NCBI GenBank assembly: GCA_964487155.1
Contig: CAZAQB010000028.1
Span: 1 to 29,760 of the forward strand
DNA: 29,760 nucleotides
Direction: 5' to 3'
Source: CAZAQB01 sp964487155
Lineage (GTDB): Bacteria; Pseudomonadota; Gammaproteobacteria; Nitrococcales; Nitrococcaceae
Position numbers and translations under genes: made by a program. How positions within the stretch are numbered: the first letter of the stretch is position 1; each line of letters starts with the position of its first letter. Under the pieces are notes generated by a model. The model had not been told where the DNA came from. It saw only the letters and a list, made by a program, of their open reading frames with translations, and did not search any database. This document shows, in pieces, positions 7,420 through 15,415 of the stretch.

Positions 7420-8304
7420 CTACCGGAACACCACGGTCGTGTTGCCGTTGGTGAACACCCGGTGCTCGAGGTGGAAGCGCACCGCCCGGGACAGCGCCAT
7501 GTTCTCGGCATCCCGCCCCACCGCCGCCAGTTGCGACGGGCTGTAGGTGTGGTCTACCCGCTCCACCACCTGTTCGATGATGGGGCCTTCGTCCAGGTCG
7601 GTGGTGACGTAGTGCGCGGTGGCGCCGATCAGCTTCACGCCCCGCTCGAAGGCCTGGTGGTAGGGCTTGGCGCCCTTGAACCCGGGCAGGAAGGAGTGGT
7701 GGATGTTGATGGCCCGGCCGGCCAGTTCCTCGCACATGCCGGGGGACAGAATCTGCATGTAGCGGGCCAGCACCACCAGATCCGCGCCGGTGTCGCGGAT
7801 CAGGTCCAGGACCTGGCGTTCCTGGCGCTCCTTTTGGTGCGGCGTGACGGGCAGATGATGGAAAGGGATTTCGTACCAGTCCGCCAGCGATTTGAGATCC
7901 GGATGATTGGAGACGATGGCGGGGATCTGCATCTTGATCTCGCCGGTACGCTGGCGGTAGAGCAGATCATCCAGGCAGTGATCGAACTTCGACACCATGA
8001 TCAGCACGTTGGCCGGTGTCAGGGTGTCGTGCATCGCCCACGCCATGTGATCCGGATTGGCCACCCGCTGGCCGAACTCCTCTCGGATGGCGTCAATGGA
8101 AGGCGTGATTCCCGGGGTCGTGGAAAACACGCAGCGCACGAAGAAATTGCCGGTGGCGATTTCGTCGAACTGCGCCATTTCCATGATGTAGCAATGGCGC
8201 TGCGCCAGATAGCTGCTGATCCGCGCCACCGTGCCCAGGGCGCCCCGGCAACTGGCCTTGAGCACGTAGATGTTCTTGCCTTCGGTGACTGCGGATATGG
8301 CCAA
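7420..8304 (-). CDS. purU: Formyltetrahydrofolate deformylase
   Basis: The 294-residue protein has an N-terminal ACT domain (about 8-85, KNIYVLKASCRGALGTVARISSYLA) and a formyltransferase-fold catalytic domain (about 95-285). It carries AINIHHSFLPGFKG, holding the conserved Asn/His residues, and HYVTTDLDEGPII, holding the conserved Asp. It hydrolyses 10-formyl-THF to formate and free THF, without NADPH. In E. coli the ACT domain senses the methionine/glycine balance. Here it is the first gene of a purU-folD-mttB transcript, with 5 bp to folD, so its job is probably to release formate as the end product of methyl oxidation and to recycle THF. The start at ATG 8304 has a CCGGAG about 14 bp upstream. 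Confidence 0.96.
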   Translation of the reverse strand: MAISAVTEGKNIYVLKASCRGALGTVARISSYLAQRHCYIMEMAQFDEIATGNFFVRCVFSTTPGITPSIDAIREEFGQRVANPDHMAWAMHDTLTPANVLIMVSKFDHCLDDLLYRQRTGEIKMQIPAIVSNHPDLKSLADWYEIPFHHLPVTPHQKERQERQVLDLIRDTGADLVVLARYMQILSPGMCEELAGRAINIHHSFLPGFKGAKPYHQAFERGVKLIGATAHYVTTDLDEGPIIEQVVERVDHTYSPSQLAAVGRDAENMALSRAVRFHLEHRVFTNGNTTVVFR

Positions 8305-8690
8305 AGTCGGTGTCTCCGGATCGGTTGCCGGGGTTCTGGTGATCTGCTCGTCACGTTGCGCGGGAGGCCCGGGGCCGGGCGGTGATCCCAGGGGCCGGAT
8401 GACGGCTGCGAGGCAAGCTACTCCCTGCGGTGCGGCGCGCTTGCCTGCCGGCGACGCTGGGCGTTGCCGGTGCGACTTGCGCCCGGAATCGCTGCGCTGG
8501 CTGGAAATTTTCTATGAATCATGGAGCTGCAGGGGGTTTTCCGGTCCGCAAAAAAATATTGAGTCGAGTGGCGCGCATCGGCAGGTCGGCGTCGCTCGCA
8601 TGGATGCCCTGCCGGCGGCCACTGCCTACGCTGCCCTCGACAGGTCGCCGTGGGGCGCGCCTGAGGTCCAGTGTGCAGGAGCCCACAGCC
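8305..8690. promoter_or_regulatory. Divergent control region between the two arms of the C1 cluster
   Basis: This 386-bp region separates purU (-) from the corrinoid-protein gene (+), so both transcripts must start in it. Most of it is as GC-rich as the genes, but 8501-8560 is an AT-rich island (GGAAATTTTCTATGAAT at 8503-8519 and CAAAAAAATATTGAG near 8549-8563) that could hold the promoters. TATGAA at 8513-8518 resembles a -10 box, but no good -35 matches it. I see no gene here and no convincing cobalamin riboswitch. Confidence 0.4.
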
Positions 8691-9392
<702 letters not shown>

Positions 9393-9412
9393 GTCCGGCC
9401 CGGCCGAGCCCG

Positions 9413-10036
9413 ATGCAGCCCACCCTGATCATCGCCTGCGGCGCCCTGGCCCGCGAGATCAAGGCACTGATCCACGCCAACGGCTGGCAGGGCGTGCGCC
9501 TGGAGTGCCTGCCCGCCAGCCTGCACAACCGGCCGGAACGCATCCCCGAGGCGGTGCGTGGCCGGCTTTGCGCTGCCCGGCGGGAGGGCGCGCGGGTGTT
9601 CGTGGCCTACGCCGACTGCGGCACCGGTGGCCGGCTGGACCGGGTGCTCGAAGACTACGGCGCCGAGCGGCTGCCCGGGGCGCACTGTTACGACTTCTAC
9701 GCCGGGCAGGCGGTGATCGCGGCGCTGTCGGAACGCGAGCCCGGCACCTTCTACCTCACCGATTTCCTGGTGCGGCATTTCGACCGGCTGGTGCTGCGGG
9801 AGCTGGGGATCGAGCGCCATCCCGAGCTGGCTTCGGTCTACTTTGGCCATTACCGGCGGCTGGTGTACCTGTCCCAGCGCGACGACCCGCTGCTGCGCGA
9901 GGCGGCGGAGCGTGCCGCTCGGCGCCTGGGGCTGGACTACGAGTACCGCCACACGGGCTACGGAGAACTGGGCGTTGCCCTGAGCCGCCTGGTCGGTGGC
10001 GCGGCCGCCGTCGGGGAGCTCCCATGGCCTCACTGA
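9413..10036 (+). CDS. DUF1638-family protein of unknown function
   Basis: The 207-residue protein matches the DUF1638 pattern as I know it: an N-terminal LIIACGALAREI (5-16), then LPASLHNRPERIPEAV, VFVAYADCGTGG (62-73) and AHCYDFYAG (90-98). Cys9, Cys69, His91 and Cys92, together with His38, are spaced as possible metal or thiol ligands. No signal peptide or membrane segment is visible, so it should be cytoplasmic. It lies 20 bp after the corrinoid gene and its last 13 bases overlap the next gene, so the three are co-expressed. To my knowledge the family has no established activity. Its position points to a role in methyl-group or corrinoid handling, but that is inference only. Confidence 0.8.
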   Translation: MQPTLIIACGALAREIKALIHANGWQGVRLECLPASLHNRPERIPEAVRGRLCAARREGARVFVAYADCGTGGRLDRVLEDYGAERLPGAHCYDFYAGQAVIAALSEREPGTFYLTDFLVRHFDRLVLRELGIERHPELASVYFGHYRRLVYLSQRDDPLLREAAERAARRLGLDYEYRHTGYGELGVALSRLVGGAAAVGELPWPH

Positions 10037-10329
10037 GCATCGTCTCCTGGCGTGACATTCCCGCCCAGGTGGTCGTCAAGAAAGGCCGCCAGGCCGCCAG
10101 AGTCCAGCTCTCGGATCGTTTCCAGCAGGCCATCGACCGGGCCGCCATGCGCGCCGGCAAGGGCAGCTCGGAGGCCTATCTGGCGGACTGGCAGCGCAGC
10201 CCGGCCCGCGACTGCGGCGATGACCTGCAGGCCGAGGCGGATGCCGAAGCGCTGCAGCTGGAGCAGCGCTACAGCGACGACGACCTTAACCAGCTGGTCC
10301 GGCAGAAGGGGCTGGCGCCTCAACCGTAG
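10024..10329 (+). CDS. Small PF13769-type ('virulence factor' family) protein
   Basis: The 101-residue protein begins MASLSIVSWRDIPAQVVVKKG and continues RQAARVQLSDRFQQAIDRAAMRAGKGSSEAYLADWQR. This matches the small family usually labelled virulence factor (PF13769), a name with little functional content. ATG 10024 lies inside the end of the DUF1638 gene, a 13-bp overlap that indicates translational coupling. The C-terminal third is charged and helical (ADAEALQLEQRYSDDDLNQLV). It is soluble, with no catalytic motif I recognise. Its place between the corrinoid protein and the folate enzymes suggests an accessory or chaperone-like role in the pathway. A virulence role is not supported by anything here. 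Confidence 0.75.
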   Translation: MASLSIVSWRDIPAQVVVKKGRQAARVQLSDRFQQAIDRAAMRAGKGSSEAYLADWQRSPARDCGDDLQAEADAEALQLEQRYSDDDLNQLVRQKGLAPQP

Positions 10330-10374
10330 TCGCCTCCCACGTCCCCCGGCGGCAGGTCTTACAGCAACGCGCAG

Positions 10375-10397
10375 GTCGGTTGCTCCTGGCAACGGAC
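10375..10397 (+). repeat. REP-like hairpin, type A (degenerate copy)
   Basis: Arms GTCGGTTGC and GCAACGGAC enclose a 5-base loop TCCTG. It differs from the other type A copies at paired positions (TTGC/GCAA instead of CTGC/GCAG), so pairing is largely kept, with one mismatch. It is preceded by CAG rather than GTAG. It is on the plus strand, facing the copy at 10434-10460. Confidence 0.6.
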
Positions 10398-10433
10398 AGG
10401 CGCCGGGGTCGTAGCCGCGGTGGGTGGGGAGAT

Positions 10434-10460
10434 GTCGGCTGCCAGGAGCAGCCGACCTAC
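10434..10460 (-). repeat. REP-like hairpin, type A
   Basis: Perfect 9-bp arms GTCGGCTGC / GCAGCCGAC surround the loop CAGGA and are followed by CTAC, so on the minus strand the element reads GTAG plus hairpin. It is identical to the copy at 15357-15383 including the loop. With the hairpin at 10375-10397 it forms a head-to-head pair inside the operon, a place where REP hairpins can act on mRNA stability or act as attenuators. Confidence 0.75.
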
Positions 10461-10583
10461 CGGCCGCCTCAGCGTCCAGGCAAAGTGCCGGCGGGCGGTT
10501 TCTTCAGCGAGGTTGCGTCACAGGGTCAGCCCGGAGGCGGGTCTTACAGCAGCAACCGGCTTTGGCCGGGCGAGGGGAGTGTC

Positions 10584-11066
10584 ATGAAAGCGGCGCGTCG
10601 CTGGGTGGTCCGCCATTCCCGGGGATTCGAAATTATCTACCGGTTGTTCGAGCCGCTGGTGATCCGGCTGCATCCGCTCTGGAATCGAATCGGCTACCAG
10701 CGGGTGGAAGCGCCGGTCCAAGCCGTGGAGAAAACCGTCAAGGGGTTTCTTTTCGACTGCCGGATGTGCGGCCAGTGCACGCTGAGCGCCACCGGCATGT
10801 CCTGCCCCATGAACTGCCCCAAAAGCCTGCGCAACGGCCCCTGTGGTGGGGTGCGCAGCAACGGCCATTGCGAGGTGAAGCCGGAGATGCGCTGCGTCTG
10901 GGTCGACGCCTGGGAGGGCAGCCGCCACATGAAGGGCGGCGACGCCATCCATGAGGTGCAGAAACCTGTGGATTTCAGGCTCAAGGGCCGTTCGTCCTGG
11001 CTGCGCGTGGTCCGCGAACTGCCGCGGGACGCCGGCGAGCAGGCCCGTCCCGGAGCAGCCCAGTGA
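10584..11066 (+). CDS. MTHFR C-terminal-domain (MetV-like) Cys-rich protein
   Basis: The 160-residue protein matches the MTHFR_C domain (PF12225). Residues 1-45 are basic and amphipathic (FEIIYRLFEPLVIRLHPLW). A Cys-rich core follows: FDCRMCGQC (C59, C62, C65), SCPMNCPK (C74, C78), NGPCGG (C87), C96 and C104. Eight cysteines could hold one or two Fe-S clusters or zinc. In acetogens the related MetV is a partner of MetF in an NADH-independent methylene-THF reductase. Here the start ATG 10584 has a strong GAGGGGAG upstream, and the TGA overlaps the metF GTG, as expected for a tight complex. It probably links MetF to an electron acceptor other than free NAD(P)H, possibly while methyl-THF is oxidised. 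The REP region lies just upstream. Confidence 0.85.
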   Translation: MKAARRWVVRHSRGFEIIYRLFEPLVIRLHPLWNRIGYQRVEAPVQAVEKTVKGFLFDCRMCGQCTLSATGMSCPMNCPKSLRNGPCGGVRSNGHCEVKPEMRCVWVDAWEGSRHMKGGDAIHEVQKPVDFRLKGRSSWLRVVRELPRDAGEQARPGAAQ

Positions 11067-12118
11067 AATTCGATGACGAGCCGGTCCCGGGCTACTCGCT
11101 GCCCATCCTGCCGGGGCATGTGTCCCCCGGGCGCCTGGAGCGGGTACTGCGGGCCGGCAAGTTCGCCATTACCAGCGAGATCGATCCGCCGGACTCCGCC
11201 GACCCGGCGGAGGTGCTCAAGCGGGCGGCGATCTTCGATGGCTACGTGGATGCCATCAACGCCACCGACGGGTCCGGCGCCCACTGCCACATGTCCAGCG
11301 TCGGCGTCTGCTCGCTGCTGACCCGGGTGGGTTATGCCACCATCCTGCAGATCTCCTGCCGCGACCGGAACCGCATCGCCATCCAGGGGGAAATCCTGGG
11401 GGCCGCGGCCATGGGCGCCTGCAACATGCTCTGCCTGAGCGGTGACGGCGTCCAGGCCGGCGACCATCCCCAGGCCAAGCCGGTGTTCGACCTGGACTGC
11501 ATGTCGCTGCTGGAGATCGCCCGTGACATGCGCGACGAGTGCCGGTTCCAGAGCGGCCGGCGTATCGAGACCCCGCCGCGGATCTTCCTCGGCGCCGCCG
11601 AGAACCCGTTCGTGCCGCCCTATGACTGGCGGCCCCACCGGCTGGCCAAGAAGCGGGCGGCGGGCGCCCAGTTCATCCAGACCCAGTACTGCTTCGATGT
11701 CCCGCGGCTGCGGGAATTCATGCTCAAGGTCAACGACCTGGGGCTGCTGGAAGGGCCTGACCGGATGTTCATCCTGGTCGGCATCGGGCCCCTGGCCTCG
11801 GCGCGCAGTGCCCGCTGGATCCGCGACAACGTCCCCGGCGTGCACATCCCGGATGGCGTCATCGAGCGACTCGAGGGCGCGGCCAACCAGAAGCAGGAAG
11901 GCAAGCGGCTGTGCATGGATCTGCTGCACCAGATCCGTGAGATCCCCGGCGTCAGCGGCGCCCATATCATGGCCTACCGCCAGGAGCGCAGCGTGGCGGA
12001 GATCGTCGCCGCCACCGGCATTCTGGAGGGCCGGGTGCCCTGGTACCCGGGCCGCGACAACCCCGAGGAGCTCAACCCCGAGTCGCCCGAGGCGCTGGCC
12101 CAGGAGGCGCAGGCCTGA
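11063..12118 (+). CDS. metF: Methylenetetrahydrofolate reductase (MetF type, paired with MetV-like protein)
   Basis: The 351-residue TIM-barrel flavoprotein carries MTHFR hallmarks: ITSEIDPPDSAD near residue 40 (the E-x-x-P-P element with the catalytic Glu), YATILQISCRDRNRIAIQGEILGA, NMLCLSGDGVQAGDHPQAK in the nucleotide/flavin region, FLGAAENPF, and AAGAQFIQTQYCFD near 200. GTG 11063 is used because it overlaps the preceding TGA (GTGA) and gives the full domain. It catalyses methyl-THF / methylene-THF interconversion. In this cluster the methyl group arrives on THF from the corrinoid, so the oxidative direction is expected. That is inference, and it would need an acceptor of suitable potential through the adjacent Cys-rich subunit. 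The name metF is given for family, not for a methionine-biosynthesis role. Confidence 0.9.
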   Translation: MKFDDEPVPGYSLPILPGHVSPGRLERVLRAGKFAITSEIDPPDSADPAEVLKRAAIFDGYVDAINATDGSGAHCHMSSVGVCSLLTRVGYATILQISCRDRNRIAIQGEILGAAAMGACNMLCLSGDGVQAGDHPQAKPVFDLDCMSLLEIARDMRDECRFQSGRRIETPPRIFLGAAENPFVPPYDWRPHRLAKKRAAGAQFIQTQYCFDVPRLREFMLKVNDLGLLEGPDRMFILVGIGPLASARSARWIRDNVPGVHIPDGVIERLEGAANQKQEGKRLCMDLLHQIREIPGVSGAHIMAYRQERSVAEIVAATGILEGRVPWYPGRDNPEELNPESPEALAQEAQA

Positions 12119-12165
12119 GTCTACCCGACACATTCCAAAACCGGCGTCAGCATCGAGGAAGTGGC

Positions 12166-13080
12166 ATGACCGATACCGTCATCAGTTCGCACAGCAAGGA
12201 AGTCGTCATCGGCTTCGAGCGGCCCTTCGTGGTCATCGGCGAGCGCATCAACCCCACCGGCCGCAAGCAGCTGGCCAAGGAGATGGCCGCCGGCGACTTC
12301 TCCCGGGTGGTCAGCGACGCCCAGGCCCAGCTCGCCGCCGGTGCCCACATGCTGGATGTCAATGCCGGCATTCCGCTGGCTGACGAGCCCGCCATCCTGG
12401 CCCGGACCATCGAACTGGTGCAGTCGCTGACCGACGTGCCGCTCAGCATCGATTCCTCGGTGGTCAAGGCGCTGGAGGCGGGTCTCGCCGTCTACCGGGG
12501 CAAGCCGCTGGTCAACTCGGTCACCGGCGAGGACGAGAACCTGGAGGCGGTGCTGCCCCTGGTGAAGAAATACGGCGCTGCGGTGGTGGCCATCAGCAAC
12601 GACGAGACCGGCATCTCCGAGGACCCCGACGTGCGCTTCGGCATCGCCAGGAAGATCGTCGAGCGGGCGATGGACCACGGCATCCCGGCCAGCGACGTGG
12701 TGGTGGATCCGCTGGTGATGCCGGTCGGCGCGGTGGGCACGGCCGGGCGCCAGGTGTTCGCCCTGTGCCAGCGTCTGCAGAAGGAACTCAAGGTGAATAC
12801 CACCTGTGGTGCCTCCAACGTCAGCTTCGGCCTGCCCAACCGCAACGGCATCAATGGCGCCTTCATGAGCATGGCCATCGCCTCCGGCATGACCTCGGCT
12901 ATCACCAACCCGCTGCACCCCGAGATCATGACCGCCATCATGGGGGCGGACGTGCTGATGGGCCACGACCGGGACTGCATGCGCTGGATCCGCAAGTTCC
13001 GCGAGCCGCCGGCGGTGGGGGCGGACGGGGTCGAGGCCCGCGGCCGTCGCCAGACCCGCCGCCGTCGCGCCTCCAGCTGA
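12166..13080 (+). CDS. Methyl-THF:corrinoid methyltransferase (AcsE/MtgA/MeTr-like)
   Basis: The 304-residue protein is a pterin-binding (DHPS-fold) TIM barrel. Diagnostic segments are VIGERINPTGRKQL (23-36), AHMLDVNAGIPL, PLSIDSSV, LVNSVTGED, VVAISNDETGI, DVVVDPLVMPVG and the MeTr signature NTTCGASNVSFGLPNR followed by AFMSMAIASGMTSAITNPL. Relatives transfer methyl groups between methyl-THF and a corrinoid protein: AcsE in acetogens, MtgA with glycine betaine systems. Here it would take the methyl from the corrinoid protein at 8691-9392 to THF. ATG 12166 has GAGGAAG about 7 bp upstream. A basic tail of about 20 residues (ARGRRQTRRRRASS) after the barrel is unusual and may be an interaction tail. 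It lies 47 bp after metF. Confidence 0.93.
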   Translation: MTDTVISSHSKEVVIGFERPFVVIGERINPTGRKQLAKEMAAGDFSRVVSDAQAQLAAGAHMLDVNAGIPLADEPAILARTIELVQSLTDVPLSIDSSVVKALEAGLAVYRGKPLVNSVTGEDENLEAVLPLVKKYGAAVVAISNDETGISEDPDVRFGIARKIVERAMDHGIPASDVVVDPLVMPVGAVGTAGRQVFALCQRLQKELKVNTTCGASNVSFGLPNRNGINGAFMSMAIASGMTSAITNPLHPEIMTAIMGADVLMGHDRDCMRWIRKFREPPAVGADGVEARGRRQTRRRRASS

Positions 13081-13103
13081 ACGAACCCCGGCCGGAGACC
13101 ACC

Positions 13104-15137
13104 ATGTCCGAGGATGCCCTGGTCGTGTTCACCCCCTCGGGGCGCCGGGGGCGTTTTCCGTTGGGGACCCCGCTGCTGGAAGCCGCCCGCGCCCTGGGGG
13201 TGGACGTCGATTCGGTGTGCGGCGGGCGCGGGCTGTGCGGGCGCTGCCAAGTGGACCTGTGCACGGGCCATTTCGCCAAGCACGGCGTGGAGTCCCGGGA
13301 CGGCCACCTCTCGCCCAAGACCGATACCGAGCGGGCCTGGGAGAAGCGCCGCGGGCCGCTGCAGGCCGGGCGCAGGCTCAGCTGCTCGGCCCTGCTGTGC
13401 GGCGACGTGGTGATCGACGTGCCCTCGGCAAGCCAGGTGCACCGGCAGATCGTGCGCAAGCGCGCGGAAGTTCTGGACATCGCGCTGGACCCCATCGTGC
13501 GCCTGTACTACGTGGCGGTTCAGGAGCCGGATCTCCATGTTCCCGCCTCGGACCTGCGCCGTCTCAAGGATGCCCTGGCCTACGAGTGGAACCTCACTGA
13601 GCTGGCGAGCGACATCCGGGTGGTCCAGCAGCTCCAGCAGGCCCTGCGCCAGGGCCAGTGGCGGGTCACCGTGGCGGTCTACGACGACCGCCGCATCATC
13701 GGCGTCTGGCCGGGTTTTCAGGGGCAGATCTACGGCATGGCGGTGGACGTGGGCTCCACCACCATCGCCGCCCATCTGTGCAACCTGCAGACCGGCGAGG
13801 TGGTGGCCTCCGCGGGGCGCATGAATCCCCAGATCCGCTACGGCGAAGACCTGATGAGCCGGATCTCCTACATCATGATGAACCCGGGCGGCGATCAGCT
13901 CATGACCCGGGCGGTGCGCGATGCCCTGAACGAGGTCACCCTGGAACTCGCCGCCGAGGCCGGCGTGGAGGTGGGCACCATCCTTGAGGCCACCTTCGTC
14001 GGCAATCCCATCATGCACAGCCTGGTGTTCGGCATCAATCCGGTGGAACTGGGAGGCGCCCCGTTCCCGCTGGCGAGCGACGAGGCCATCGACGGCCTGT
14101 GGGCCACCGAGATGGATCTGGTGATCCACCCCAACGCCCGGGTCTACGGCCTGCCCTGCATCGCCGGCCACGTCGGCGCCGACACCGCAGGGGCGATCCT
14201 CTCCGAGACGCCGTACCTGGGCGAAGAGCTGATGCTGCTGGTGGACGTGGGCACCAATGCGGAAATCGTGCTGGGCAACCGCCACCGGTTGCTGGCCTGC
14301 TCCAGCCCCACCGGCCCGGCCTTCGAGGGGGCCCAGATCAGCAGCGGGCAGCGGGCCGCACCCGGGGCCATCGAGCGGGTGCGCATCGACCCCGAGACCC
14401 TGGAGCCGCGCTTCAAGGTGATCGGCTGCGATCTGTGGTCGGACCAGCCTGGGTTCGAGGCGGGGGTGGCCCGCCATGGAGTCACCGGAGTCTGCGGCTC
14501 CGGCATCATCGAGGTGATCGCCGAGATGTTCCTGGCCGGGATCATCAGCGCCGACGGCGTGCTGCAGGGCAGCCTCGCCGGGCGCAGCCCCCGGGTGATC
14601 GCCGACGCTCGGACCTTCTCCTATGTGCTCCACCAGGACGCCGGGCGCACCCTGGCCATCACCCAGAACGACATCCGGGCCATTCAGCTCGCCAAGGCGG
14701 CCCTCTACGCCGGCATCCGGCTGCTCATGGAACACCTGGGCACCGACCATGTGGACCGCATCCGCCTGGCCGGCGCCTTCGGCACCCATATCGACGTCAA
14801 GTACGCCATGATCCTGGGCCTGATCCCCGACTGCGACCTGGACTACGTCACCTCGGCGGGCAACGCCGCCGGCACCGGGGCCCGCATCGCCCTGCTGAGC
14901 CGCAAGGCGCGCCGCGAGATCGAGGCGGTGGTGCGCCGGGTGGAGAAGCTGGAGACCGCCACCGAGCCCCGCTTCCAGGAGCACTTCGTCGGCGCCATGG
15001 CGATCCCCCACAAAGTGGATGGCTTCCCGTTGCTGCGCCAGCGGGTGGCCCTGCCGGCCCCCGGTCCCGCCGACGGCAGCCGGGAACAGGCCGCAGGGCG
15101 GCGGCGCCGGCGCGAGAGGCGCGCCGCCAAGCTGTGA
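13104..15137 (+). CDS. Reductive activator of corrinoid (RACo/RamA-like ASKHA ATPase with [2Fe-2S] domain)
   Basis: The 677-residue protein begins with a plant-type ferredoxin domain: VCGGRGLCGRC gives C39, C45 and C48 in a C-x5-C-x2-C pattern, and C94 in RLSCSALLCG supplies the fourth ligand. A middle linker domain (about 120-205) leads to the ASKHA ATPase/DUF4445 region, with MAVDVGSTTIAAHL near 212, NPQIRYGEDLMSRI, LVDVGTNAEIVLGN near 380, SSPTGPAFEGAQISSGQRA and GVCGSGIIEVIAEM. RACo-type enzymes use ATP to reduce corrinoid proteins that have slipped to Co(II). The 23-bp spacing from the methyltransferase gene and a GGAG before ATG 13104 place it last in the operon. The C-terminal tail is Arg/Ala-rich and probably disordered. 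This protein makes the pathway self-sufficient in reactivation. Confidence 0.95.
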   Translation: MSEDALVVFTPSGRRGRFPLGTPLLEAARALGVDVDSVCGGRGLCGRCQVDLCTGHFAKHGVESRDGHLSPKTDTERAWEKRRGPLQAGRRLSCSALLCGDVVIDVPSASQVHRQIVRKRAEVLDIALDPIVRLYYVAVQEPDLHVPASDLRRLKDALAYEWNLTELASDIRVVQQLQQALRQGQWRVTVAVYDDRRIIGVWPGFQGQIYGMAVDVGSTTIAAHLCNLQTGEVVASAGRMNPQIRYGEDLMSRISYIMMNPGGDQLMTRAVRDALNEVTLELAAEAGVEVGTILEATFVGNPIMHSLVFGINPVELGGAPFPLASDEAIDGLWATEMDLVIHPNARVYGLPCIAGHVGADTAGAILSETPYLGEELMLLVDVGTNAEIVLGNRHRLLACSSPTGPAFEGAQISSGQRAAPGAIERVRIDPETLEPRFKVIGCDLWSDQPGFEAGVARHGVTGVCGSGIIEVIAEMFLAGIISADGVLQGSLAGRSPRVIADARTFSYVLHQDAGRTLAITQNDIRAIQLAKAALYAGIRLLMEHLGTDHVDRIRLAGAFGTHIDVKYAMILGLIPDCDLDYVTSAGNAAGTGARIALLSRKARREIEAVVRRVEKLETATEPRFQEHFVGAMAIPHKVDGFPLLRQRVALPAPGPADGSREQAAGRRRRRERRAAKL

Positions 15138-15182
15138 GGTGACGGCTGCGTCCGTCGCGGAGGCATCCGGTCAATGCTGCTC

Positions 15183-15210
15183 CCCACGTTTCTTCGCAAC
15201 GTGGGTCTAC
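15183..15210 (-). repeat. REP-like hairpin, type B
   Basis: Arms CCCACGTT / AACGTGGG (8 bp, perfect) enclose the 7-base loop TCTTCGC and are followed by TCTAC, so the minus strand reads GTAGA plus hairpin. It lies 45 bp after the corrinoid-activator stop codon and may serve as its 3' end structure, although no T-run follows. Confidence 0.75.
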
Positions 15211-15276
15211 GGCGGCTTCGATATGTCACGGCGCCTGCCGTGGCGCGGGGAGCCGGTGTAGCGCTCGCCATCCCGC

Positions 15277-15303
15277 GTAGGTCGGCTGCTCTCGGCAGCC
15301 GAC
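15277..15303 (+). repeat. REP-like hairpin, type A
   Basis: GTAG is followed by perfect arms GTCGGCTGC / GCAGCCGAC around the loop TCTCG. Same arms as the copies at 10434 and 15357 but with a different loop. It faces the inverted copy 53 bp downstream, giving a head-to-head pair. Confidence 0.78.
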
Positions 15304-15356
15304 AACCGCCGCGTCGGCGAAGACGTTGGTTGCCAGGGCCCTGGCTACAGGGGGAT

Positions 15357-15383
15357 GTCGGCTGCCAGGAGCAGCCGACCTAC
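15357..15383 (-). repeat. REP-like hairpin, type A
   Basis: Arms GTCGGCTGC / GCAGCCGAC around the loop CAGGA, then CTAC (GTAG on the minus strand). It is identical to the copy at 10434-10460, and the identity extends a few bases on each side (GAT before, CGG after), which suggests recent copying of a unit about 33 bp long. Confidence 0.78.
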
Positions 15384-15415
15384 CGGCTACTGCGTTGGCG
15401 TTTGCGACGCTGGCG

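Larger units (their letters stand above)
10349..10556. repeat. Imperfect direct repeat flanking a REP pair
   Basis: GGCGGCAGGTCTTACAGCAA (10349-10368) recurs as GGAGGCGGGTCTTACAGCAG (10532-10551). The shared core is GGTCTTACAGCA. The two copies bracket two inverted REP-like hairpins between the small PF13769 gene and the metV-like gene. The function is unknown. They may mark the ends of a duplicated or inserted block. Confidence 0.4.

Noticed and set aside
8305..8690. Cobalamin riboswitch upstream of the corrinoid gene
   Set aside because: GGCCACTGCC near 8617 resembles a fragment of a B12 element, but the conserved B12 box (AGYCAGGAGACC type) and the expected stems are not visible.
12492..15011. 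Frame of 839 codons on the minus strand under the methyltransferase and RACo genes
   Set aside because: The plus strand shows complete catalytic motifs for both proteins over the same bases, and the antisense product matches nothing.
15333..15348. Palindrome CCAGGGCCCTGG followed by CTAC as a further REP copy
   Set aside because: It has the CTAC but no loop and does not share stem or loop sequence with the other copies.
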